Assembly: GCF_019059575.1 (NCBI RefSeq)
Contig: NW_024881678.1
Span: forward strand, 558,001-622,000
Direction of reading: 5' to 3'
Origin: Amphibalanus amphitrite
Taxonomy: Eukaryota; Arthropoda; Thecostraca; Balanomorpha; Balanidae
Length of the DNA: 64,000 nucleotides
Shown here piece by piece: positions 12,901-24,900 of the stretch. Both the position numbers and the translations under genes were made by a program. The notes under the pieces were generated by a model. That model was given only the letters and a program-made list of their open reading frames with translations, did not search any database and was not told the DNA's origin. The stretch's first letter is position 1, and every line of letters starts with the position of its first letter.

Positions 12901-15900
12901 CCATATTGAAATTGACCACAAGGCATACCGAAATGTCAAACATTCCGAGATACCTGAAACCTGACCACAGGTTGAGGTCAGCCGAATCTCCATATGCCTC
13001 TAATAATAAAAACCTGGATTGCATCTGGGACACTCATTGGAGGGTTGAATGTCATCGCTGATCCGCGCAATGATACAGGCTCTGCAAGACGATCATTGCT
13101 GAATTAAAAAGATCAGGCGTTGTTGCGGTACTGAGCTCAGCCGATGCTGCTTTTGCTGACGATTAATCGCTTGACCATATGCAGTCAGCATCTGCGTCGG
13201 TCTCTCGGACATCAGCGGCTGCGAGCCGTACCGATATGATATGACGTCTGTCAGACCTCTGACTGCGGTCCCATGCACACCTCTGACTGCTGTCGACTGC
13301 AGGTTGGTGCCCACTGCCCGAGTCCGACAGCCGACGGTCGGCCGGCGGCTGTTTGCGTTGGCCGGCGCCCGATTCGTGAGCGAATCTCAGAAGCGCTGCA
13401 GTTCCGAATTTGCCGACTCACCGCACTGAGTGGGAAAGGGGCCTTCAGTGAGGTCCGTCTGGAGAGCCCGCATGTGGAAGGCAAAGGGAGCACAGCAGCC
13501 AGCAGGCGTTAAAGTGCAGTGGCGTCCTTTGGACGGTGCCAGGGACGCAGGCCATATTAGGTTCCGGTGCGCCGGCGCCGCGGGAGGCCGCGTGCCGCCC
13601 TGAGTGGTGTTCGGTGTCTCGACCAGGGGCGGCGGTGTAGCAGATGGGTGGACCGACCCATCGGTCTCCGAGCGGGGAGAGGGGAGCTCACTTCACCTCG
13701 CATAAGAGGTGATGACTACTGAGCAGATGACTTCGTAGGTCTCAGCTATGCTATTAGCTCCAGGCACACCTTGCAGTGCAGAGCAAGAGCCAGCATGTCT
13801 CTAAGCACACAGACATTGTGTCCAAGCAAACGTGTACCGTGGCGTCCAGTACATAGGTTTCAGGAACATGTTTGAAGTGGCACTGTTGCCTAAATTGTCA
13901 AAGACATTAAGTTTACGGACCGGATCCGGGTACTTTTCTCCTGAGCATGGTTACGTTATTAACGGTGTGGGTGTGAAACTGTTCGGAAAGCCATTCAACC
14001 TTCATCAAATTCCTTGTTCCGCCGTTGTGATTGAAGGTGGGTCGGTGTCACTGGGATCGGACCGACTGCCGGCGTCGGTTACAGGGCGCATCCGCCGACA
14101 CTGTTCGCGGGTCAGGCCAGGAATTCCCGTCCGACTGAGGGGGAAGGGGAACAGGGGGTGTTCTATGAAGGCAGCGCCGGCCGCCGCTGTGCCCACTCAG
14201 ACTCCTGGGAGCTCTATTTCGGTCCGGCGGCCTCATGTGTACCGCGAACAAGGTGACAGCTTGCGAGGGGAATAGAGGTCGTGCTTTTGGGCCATCTCAG
14301 TGTCTGCTATACAGCCGACGTTTCATGCTTTTTGTTGTTCATATTCGCTCTTCGCCTTGAATGTCCCTTTCAGGTGCCGGACTTATTCCTCTAATTGTTT
14401 TGCGGTACATGAAGCATGAAGGAGCTTATCAGTTCCAGTGCCGGACTAACTCCTCATTCTCGTTACATTCCGCGTTTTTGAGCTGTATTGAATACGGCTT
14501 ATTTCTGTCGCGGCCTGTGTTCCTGCGATCGTGCATGCAAATGTGAGGAGCTGGTTTCACACGAACATAAAACACCGCCAGTGCGGCCGGTGCTTTCATA
14601 TCAAACACTGAGATCACTCAGACGGGCTGAAAGTGGAGCTGAAACGAAAGAAGCGTAAAACATCAAAATGTGATGACTAAACGTCACCACGTATCCAGTT
14701 CTTTACCGTAGGTACCGCTGCCGCCGTCGCCGCAGCCCCAGGCCCGGCGACGGTGGCGCCATGTCGTGCAGCGGCCGGCCGGCGAACCAGCCGAGATGCG
14801 GTGTCCGTTCTGGGAAGTGTTGTGCCGACTCGGCGCCGCCGCGCGCCGGCCGCCGACGCCGACGACGACGGCGCATGGCCAGCGGCGTCCGTCACCCCTC
14901 CCCCCTCCCAGCGGACCGCGGGGGGCGGGTGGGGGTCAGAACGGGGGCTCGCTGCGCGCGATGGCCGCCCGTGACGTCACGCCGAGCTGACGTCACAGTC
15001 GGCGCGAGCTGACGTCGACCAACATCCTGAGAAGAGTTCGGATGGACGGATGGAGGTAAACAGCAGCCAACTGGCAGCTTACGAAGGCATTTCAATGTAA
15101 TGGACTGGAAATCTTTCATAAATCGTACTTACGCTCCATGGGGCTCAATTTCCACTTTTTTCATTTCGAAATGCCAAATGCAGGGCACTGCTATGCTTTG
15201 ATGGCTGGATGGTCAATCAGTAGCAATCTTGGGATATTTTTATTTATACTCGGAGCCATTTTTCCAACCTTCTTCACGAAGGTGAACTGTTTGTGAGATC
15301 GTTATTAGCGTAGGCATTTTGCATCATGGCGAATAGGAGCCAGCCAGTCCAGTCCACTCCGAAGTCTATCTTGCAACCTATGTATATCTCAAGACGGTCT
15401 AAGCATTTGCTATCCAATGCGTGCGATGCAGTGTCTTTCGCTGTAGTGTGTCTAAGCGCCACTGTTCTGCGTGTATCCTGAGCACCACTGTGATACTGTG
15501 TGTATGTAAGGCGTATCGCCCGCGCGCTGTGGTGTCAAACCGGCGTGCCAGCCCAACACCCCGCGGACCGTGTCTCGGCTCTGCCCGGGTTGTTGGAGCC
15601 ATACCTCTGCAGGGGCACGTGCCAATGTCAACAGGGCACGGCGGCCGAGGCGGAGCGGCCCGGCCGGTCGGGCCCGCGCCCCGCGGCGCCCGCGATTTGG
15701 GTGTGACGCGTGTCCGGAGGCGCCCCTCGTAAAATCTGCAGCGGTGCTCCGGCAGTGCCATTAGCCCGCTGAACGTGGTTATTAGAGTTGACGCGGCCAA
15801 CTAGCGGAATAGTGGGCATTGCTGGCGTACCGGCCACTGGTGCGCGCTCAGCCAGCACAGTTAGCCGGGCACAGGCCATTGATTTTAGCGTGCAGTGACC

Positions 15901-18900
15901 GTGAGTCATTCAACAACTCGGCCAGTTGTGGACTATGGTTAGCGGATGTGGGTGCAGAATATGGCGGACTTCATTCATCAGGGCGCACTGCGGCACGTGG
16001 AGTCGCTCCATGGCTGACTGACTGACTGATTGACTGAGTGCGGCGCATTCTCCGGGCTCGGTGGCAGGCCGTCGGGCTACGGGCAGCCGCGGGTGCGCCG
16101 GCGGGGTCAGCATGGCCACTGGAGCTTATTGCTGTGCTGTCGCGACGCTAATGTAGCGATGATCGAGTTGCAGGTCACCCGGCCCGGGCCGACGAGCTCC
16201 CAAGTGTAAACAATGTGTGTTGCGGTTGAGCTGGCGGCCAATGGGAGGCCGGGTGATGTGGTACGGGCACTCGAGGGGCGGGGCGACAATCAGTCAGCAG
16301 TTCCACATTCTACCGCCAGGGGGGCAAGATTGTTTGTCACCCCTGTGTTTACAGCGATAAAGATATTCGGCTCCTGATGATCTCATTCGAATTGTTGATC
16401 ATCATGCTGTGGTTTGTTGCATAGTTAATCCAGTTGCTTTAGATATGCTTGTCCTTAATGATTCTGCTGCAGCAAGGACGATGCGCTTCTAGTTGATCGA
16501 GATCGTAATCGCTTTATCATTTTTTTATTTTGTACCTTTGAGTCGACATGTCGAGCTCCCTTTTTGATAAGGATGTTTTCACCTTCCGATCAGGCGACTG
16601 GTTGAGATTCCAATAATTTTGAAATGTTATTTTCTGTACCGAACAGGATTCAGGCCGATTATGATGGCCGACCGCGTCACTAAGACACAAATGTCAGCTC
16701 TTCGCGCTGTCACCAGTGTCACCCAGCTGTCACCCCCCGTGACGCTACATGCCTGGGGCGCAAGCGAGCGGCTCCCATTGGCAGCTGAGGCGCCCGGTTT
16801 ACACCGGGAGACCGGCGCGGCGGCGGGGCTGGCGGCGGTCGACCGGCGGCGGCCTTCCCGGCTGGTCTATTTCCAGCGGCGGTTAAACGCCCGCTGAGAG
16901 ACGTCGCCGGCTGACGTCACGCCGCCGCTGGCATGACGCGCTGCCCCCCTCAGCCTCACCCCACCGGGGCCGCCCCGGAGGTGCCCCCGGGCTCTGTTCC
17001 CCCTGCGACACCCTCCGGAGCTGCGGGCTGCTGTAGGTTATTCCCGGCCCACACCGGTGTGCGTGCGGCGGAGCTGCAGGGGTTGCGGCCCGCCGCGGCG
17101 GCGCCGCTGCAGCCGCGGCCTTCCTGACGGTACTGCGGCGGTGACCGGGCGGGCGACCGAGCCAAGATGGCCGCCGCGCCTGCCTGCCTGACGCGCCGGG
17201 TCAATATCGTTGCGCCGTGCCGCCGAGAGCGCTCGGCGCCGGCGTGCACTCTGCACAGACATTCACAAAACGGGCGGCCGGGCCGCGACGGCTACTGATG
17301 GCTGATTATGTGCAGTTGGCACGGATGTAGCGTCGCCATTCATAGTGAACCGTTTGGCATTTTGTCAGGTGATACGTGAGATATGCTTCGTTTGATAAAC
17401 TGCAGTCCCGAGTAACAACTGATGCGCGAGACTAAACCGCCAGAAGCCAGGGCAGTGTGGTCGTTGATTTACAAGCACTTTTTTGAATTGTGTTCTCGAC
17501 TCTTCAACCTATACCTACATTCTTATGAGATTCCTGGTCAAGATTAGGCACTAGTTAGTTTGGATCTGATACAATGTCTGCAATGCCTACCATACGATCT
17601 ACGACACCTGTAGTACGGCTGGGTCACCTGCCTTGTGACCTGCTGCACGGCCCTCGACATCGACCGTTCTCGGAGGGGGCGGGGGGGGGGCACTGTTGGC
17701 CCATGGCCGCGACCCGGGCGGCCCCGTGAAGCGTCTGAAACCGGTCCCAGTCGGGCCGAGCTCGGCCGGCTCCTGCTTGAGTCATCAGTTCGCGCTAGTG
17801 GTCCGGCTCGGCTCGGCTCGGCGCTGGCGACTCGGCGCTGCGCGGCGCGCGCGCGCACACTGGCCGTCGCCGCCGGCCCGTTTCGCTGAACGCCGGCTGC
17901 GGCGGTCGTTCGGCGAACGCTACTCTGGCGAGCTGCGCACGCGCGCGCAAGGCCGGCGCCAGCAGGGGCCACCTGGTGGACGATAGAGCGACTGTGCGCC
18001 CGAGAGCCGCGGCATCGGCCGCTGCATCTGCGCCGGCGTGAGCGGGTCAGCAGAAACATTTCCTGTGGGGCGCCGAAGGGATTTAATGCGATGTTGAGGA
18101 GGCATTAATGCGCCGGGGGTTATTTCAATGCCCTGGAGAGCCGATGGAGCTGATGGCGCCGCTTTCACTGACCGGACCGTCGTCACAAATGACGTCATGG
18201 CATGTCGCGGGCCGGAGGGACAAGCCGCGCACGCCAGCCGGGACACTGGCGGTGCTGGTGCGTGGGTCGCGTGCCGGCGGACTGTTGATTCGGGCTGTTG
18301 GGGTAGTGCGGGGGCTGGCGCCGGACCGGGGGGGCTGACAGAGGGCTGGCCGGGGCGTACCGCGCACGGCGCACGGCTCAGAGCGCGGCTCACAGGCCGC
18401 CGGATCAGGGGCGGCCGAACCGGTCCGGCGGATCACGTCATGCGGTCCGGCGCACACCACCGCCGCCGCCGCACCACTTTCCTGGTCGGCCGCCACAGGT
18501 GTGTTTGTGTGCTGTGCCGGCTGGTAGAGCTGGCGGCGAGTAATGCCACCAGCCGGACCGGAGCCGTAAACCGGGGGTGGGCTCAGCCGGCCGGCACCGA
18601 AATACAGGACGGGTAGATGATGATCGGTCCGCTGATTCCGGAGATACGCTTCTGACGTCTGACGTCTGTTGACTGTTGATCGCCCCTAAAAATCACGTGT
18701 TCACAGCTGGGGGGAGGTGAAGCAGGGCCGATCTCATTTCATTTAGGTCATTGAGTACTAACTGTACCTTTTGTCTTTTCAGTGCGTCCGGCGCCTCCCG
18801 TTCGCGTATGGGGCACCAACCTAACCACCAGCTCTGTGCGGCTTCGGGCCGAGATCGGACACCCGATGGCCAGCTTCCCGAGGCCGATCGACTTCTCCGT

Positions 18901-21900
18901 CGAGTACACCTCGCGCTGGAACCAGACTCCTCAGGTGAGCGATTGGCCCGGACTCCTGGACTGCTTGTCCGTCTGTCCTTTACCATGACGTAGCAGGGTT
19001 CACCGTCCAAGAATGACTTGGGCTGGGGAAGGGAGGGAGTTTAATAGCGAAGAATGACTTTCAGGACAGTCTATGCCATTTAGTAGTTTTCTTTTAAAGT
19101 TGCCTAATCATTCTTGTCCTCATTCTTGTTTACTCTTGCCATGCTTTTCGCCGCTTCACCTGTGTTTTTTTTCCTTCTTATTTGCGTTCCTTGATATGTT
19201 TTCTTTTTCTTGCCACTGTTTCTTCAGTCCTTGTTTACTCTGGCTCCCACTCTCGCTTCACCACACCTTGGCTCTCGTCATCTAACCTCCCCTCCTTTTT
19301 ACCCCCTTCACAGCCGGTGGACGCGTCGGCCATGCAGTTCATGCACAACTCGAAACACACCAAGGGCCGGAACACGACCAACGACACGCTGGTGTCCGGC
19401 CTCCTGCCCAACACAGACTACCGGTTCGCGGTACGGATGCGGAGCAGTATGGCGGACGTGGTGACTTATCCGGACCTCTGGTCACCGCCGCTGGAGACTG
19501 TGCTGCGCACCCAGGCCACCGGTGAGAGACGGGGAGAACGTACGAAGGGGACAGGGACTTTACCTCATGCTTATGGATCGGGGCGAGGGTCATGCGCACG
19601 ACGTATTATGGGAATCGTGGTGAGGATCACCTTCATTGTAATGCAAGTGGAATATTTTGAAACAATACAGCCTATAGGTTACCCATTTTTGCAATATTTT
19701 TACATTAATTCCAGGGTGTTATACTAATGATAAAAATATATAACTATTGCAACGTTTCCCCATCGCTGACCGCTCCTCCGCCGCTCTGCAGTGCCTGCCG
19801 CCTCCCCGCGCACCACGCTGGGGTCATTCGACCTGGTGGGCCGCGCCACGTCCCGCACCGTCTACGTCTACTGGCAACAGATCGAGGCACAGGAGCAGAA
19901 CGGTCCCCAGTTCGGCTACTGTGCCGTCCGGCTGCGGCCCGGCCGCGCCGCCGCCACTCCCGACAACACCACAGACGCGTACGCGCTGTTCCGCGACCTG
20001 GACCTGGGCCGGCACGAATTCAGCATCGCGGCGTGCAACTCGGAGGGCAAGTCGGCCGAGCCGGCCACCCTGGTGGTGCCCGAACAGGAGGACGGTGAGT
20101 TGTGCTGCTGCCTGCTAACATTTCAAAAACACTTTACTTAAGCTCTGTCTGCTTGTTTTTGACTAATGTTGGTCTGCTGGCCGGCGTATAGTGTCCCTCC
20201 GCCAACCCCAGTCAGTGACTGACGCTCTCTGTCATTTGTTTTTCAGTGCTGCCTCGGCCCCACCCCGTCACCCTGGTGGCTGAGGCGCCCGGCAGCTACA
20301 CACTGGCCTGGGAGCAGAAGGCAGACACACCCGTCGATAACTACACCCTGTTCTGGTGTCAACACATGCGCGACAGGCCCTTCCAGTGCGAGGTGAGACC
20401 ACGACGGGCATTGACTGGCGTGTTTTAGTTTTACCACCACTGTTTTCCAACCCTTCACGGGTACTTATATAGAACATGTTCTACTTTGCCACTTAATGAC
20501 GCTTGGTTAGGATTCTTGCACATATGGATATCCTGATAGGAATGATAATGAATTATTTATTCTGGATTGTGGCTTGTGGATTTTCGGTCATTTGTCCTCG
20601 GCAACGGACAAAATTCGTCTGTATTTGTTGATGAGGTAGTTGTTCACGGTCAAACTGTAACGTGAAAGGTATGTTTTGTTCCTTTTCTGTTGTGGTATTA
20701 TGATCTAATGCGCAGTTGGGGAATATACCGCCTAAAGTTAAGCGCTTTTGTACAGAAAAGTGCACCATGAACTCCAGTTTCGAAACGTTAATCTTTTCCT
20801 GGGTCTAAATTTGTTTTGTTTGTTTGTAGTTTTGTTGGCGTTCAAAATACGGTTGACGTAGTGTCGAGGGAATGGCGGAGAACGTCGTTGCGGGTCCCTT
20901 CATGTGCAAATTTGGATGCGTCAGCCGATTGTACTTCTGTCATTCGCAGTGGTAGGCTGCTGTCCTGTTACATGTGTAATTGTGCTATGCTATGATGTGA
21001 CATCCGGCGCGTATGTGATATATCTGCAGTGCCGGCTGATATTATATGTGATACACAGTGCTGTGCTGTGCTGTGACTGACGTCTCCCACCTTCCCTCCC
21101 AGGGCCAGCTGAACTGGACGGTGGTGGACGGCTCTCTGCGGAACCACTCGCTGCGCCTGCCGGCCACGGCCGAGTATCAGTTCGCCGTGGCGGCCAACCG
21201 CGGCGCCGCCAGCAGCGGCATGGTCTGGTCGCGCTGCGTGCTGCTCGCCAGTGGAGGTGAGAAAACGCCCGAGACGCAGAGAGGCGCCAGACACACGGAC
21301 TTGTGTCCTCGGCATCAATCTTTGACACTGAACAGAGGGCTGGCTATGAGGCACGCTGTTTTCTGATTATGTTCTCGGTTCTCGGTGTGCCCATTCCCTA
21401 TTCAGCAGCCTCTTTGTCTCTGGTTGTTCTCATGCATGCTTCCGACTACTGGGGGCTTGGAAATTGAAGTTATTTATGTATGCCGTTAGCTGTGACATCG
21501 CCTAAACGACTCTGAACAATGAACCGTTTCGGGAATCATCCTCTGTATAAGGAATGTGTCACAGTGAAGCGTTCGTTAACCAACTCTCCCCCTGCCCTGT
21601 GTCTTCAGAGCGCACTCAGCAACTGGACAGTGTATCGGTACAGAGTCGCGGCGCCACCGAGATGACCCTGACCTGGCCCGACTACTGCCCTAGTCTGGCC
21701 ATGGACGGAGTCTCCTACAAGGTCTACTACTGCGCCTCACACGAGGGCCAGTGTCTGCCTGGTGAGTTGAGAGTGCACGGAGACGACCGGTGGCAGGTCT
21801 TGAAGGAGAGTTTCAGCTCAAGGCTGAGGTGCATGACTGCTGTGTTGCGCCTGATTATTAACGCGCCCAAAGCTATTGCCCTTCGTCTGAGTTGTTGGTG

Positions 21901-24900
21901 TTCGGGTTTCATGTTGTGCGTGGTGTGTCGCTGCGCTGCGAGTCCCTCCTCTGACCGACCCTCTCCCGTGTTTCCGCCCAGGCGCGGCCGGCGAGGAGCA
22001 GTCGGTGGTGCACCCGGCCGGCGAGCGGCGCTCAACGGTCCGCGTGCCCGGCCTGGCGCCCTACACCGAGTACCGACTGCAGGTGGCAGTACTCTCCGGC
22101 GCTGTGGAGGGACAGAGGAGCCACCCGCCCGTGGTGGACCGAACACTGTCGGCCCGGCCCGAGCCGCCCACAATCACACAGGTCAGTGGAGTGTCACGCG
22201 GTTGTCGCCCCTGGTGTAACGTGTAATACGAGGATCAGTACATGTTATAAACACGATCTACCTTGTAGATGTAACAAAACACAGTGTATTAGTGCTGCTG
22301 TATAATTTCGACTGTGTTGCGCCTCTACCCCAGCTAGTGTCCTTTAGCGGATCACTGACCGTCCCCCTCTCGTCTCTTCACTCAGGTATCAGCGCTCAAC
22401 TCGAGCGCCGTGCACGTATCGTGGGCGGCCCCGGCCCGGCCCAACGGCCAGCTCACCCAGTACCAGCTGAAGCAGATCGAGCCGGCCGGCGGCGACACCG
22501 TCTCCCTGCCGGCCAGCACCAAGGCGCACACGGTGGTCGGCCTCCAGCCGTACCGCAACTACAAGTTCCGACTGTCTGTCTGCAATAAGGCCGACTGCTC
22601 GGCGTGGTCGGCAGCCGTGACGGGCCGCACGCTGGCCGGCCGGCCGGGCCACATGGAGCCGCCGCGCACCCAGCTGCTGAACGCGTCGGCGGTGCGCGTC
22701 AGCTGGCGGCCGCCCACCGTGCCCGGAGGCCCGCGGCCCGTCTACACACTGCGCACTGTGTCAGAGCGGCGCGGGGTGAACACGACCACCGACCAGACGC
22801 TGCTCTACTCGGCCACAGACGGTCAGTGCCATCCCCGACCGATGGAGGGTGTCTGCTTTTTTATGTTCAGTTTTGAACTGAGGGATTTAGCGACTTATGC
22901 CTGAATTGTACGGTTGTTACGACTGAAGGGAAGTTTATCTGCTATAGCAGCCGGCTGTTCCCCGAGTATACAGTGTCTTTTCAATCTGTTTCATTAATCT
23001 GAAAATTTTGACAATCTCCATGAAGTCCTTTCTAATGATGATTTTTTTTTAAAGTTGTTTATGAATTAATTTTACCGAGCCATTCTCCCCGCAGGCGGTC
23101 GTCTGGTGGCCGAGCTGGCCGTGCCCGAGTGCGAGCCCGGCTCCAGTCAGCGCCACCTGTTCGCCATCCGGGCGTCGGTGACGGTGTCGCCTGCCGGCCG
23201 ACTGGACGGCCCCTGGTCGCCGCTGACGGAGCAGCAGTGCGTGCTCGTCTCCGACTGGCCCACAGCCACCATTGTCGGCGTGGTGGTGGGCGGGGCGCTG
23301 CTCATGATGTTCGTTGTGCTGCTCTTCTTCCTGCTGTGCCACCGCACCAAGCGGAAGCTGAGTGAGATGCGGAACCTGGGTGTGAACATGCCGGCTGGGT
23401 TGGACCGGCCGGAGAAGGCGCACGGCTTCCCGGGCGGCCCGGACAGCGGCTACGGCCGGCTAGTGAGCCAGAGCAGTGGCACCACGGACAGGACGGCCGC
23501 CTCCGTCTCCGGACAGCCGGTGAGTGGCGGGATACGGAGTGGTAGAGCCTGACAGGATGGGAGGGTTAGAGATAGAGCCTGACGGGATGGGACAGTGTGG
23601 AACGAGTGCGTGGAGGTGCTGACATTGGGGCACGGAGGCGGCGAAATTATCGTAATGCTGGTCAGAATATTATTGAGTTTTTAGTAGCTGTGTGGCTGGA
23701 TTATATACCAACATAACTGTCCCCTGTGGTTCTGTTTCTGTCTATCCTGTTCTAATTGTACCCATGTTTCCGGTTCCCATGTACCCGTGTATCCTTAGTG
23801 TCTGTGTCTGTTGTGTGACTGACCCGGTGCGACCGTTCCAGCTGCTGCAGGAGGACCTGACTCGCGAGGAGTGTGACGGCGAGGGCAGTGAACTCACCCC
23901 GGCCGTCAACACGGACAGCAACAGCTGCTCGTCGAGCGCCACCAACTACACTGACTCGGGCGCAGAGTGTGACAAGGTACGGACGGAACGGGGGTCAGAA
24001 GGATAGGGAATCGGAGGAATGGTGATGTCGGCAATGCATGGCTGTCGTGGGCGTGGTAGAAGTTAGAGGTAATATGTCATCAAATGCTCGCTGGCAGGTG
24101 TTTTAGTTCTGTTGGTTGCAGCTTTACCACTGGTATATCTCTGTAGAATTGTCCTTGACCTGACGGCGTTGTTTGTTCGTCAGGTGGCCTCGTCACCGAC
24201 CTACAGCAAGTTCCGCTGGCCGGTGCCGGCGGCTCCGCCCAAGCCGCAGCTGGCGCCGTACGTGCAGGCGGCCGGGCCGGAGCTGCCGGGCGCTGCGGCC
24301 GCGGCTGGCTCGGCGCCACCCTACACCAAGTTCTCGCCGTACGTGGACGCCAAGGCTATCCAGGCGCTGGTGGCGCGCGGCAGGAGCATGGAGTCGCTGC
24401 CGGCCGGCGAGCCGAGCGGCGACTTGTCGCGCTCCGAGCCGGACCTGAGCGGCGCGGCCGCCGGCCCGCCGCCGCCCTACTCGCAGATCGGCCACCGCTC
24501 CAGTACCGGCTACGTCAGCATGCCCCCCGAGGACGGCCTGCCGGCGGCGGCGCGGCTCGGCAGCCCGCCGCCGGCCGCCGGCTGCGCCAAACCGTGCCCA
24601 GCCGCCGCCGACAAGTCGGCCGAGCGGAATGCGTACGTGGCACTGGGCCCGCCGCCGCAGCCGTCCTCAGTGACCGGCTTCCCGCCGTACGTGCTGGCCG
24701 GGCCGCCGCCGGGCGAGGCGCCGCCGGCGGTGGGCGGCTGCAGTCCGGCGCACGCCGCCGCCGCCGCCGCCGCCGCTGCCAGCATGTCGGTACCGACGGG
24801 CACTGCCGGCGCGCCGCCCGCCTGGGCCAGCGCGCGCCTGGCGGACGGCGCGCCCGAGGTGAGCTCCGGCTACGTGCAGCACGACAAGATGCACCCGCAG

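Noticed and set aside
19182-19727. 181-codon frame running through the whole of 19182-19727
   Set aside because: Only 19314-19521 is coding (dome exon 6). The rest is intron that happens to lack stops.
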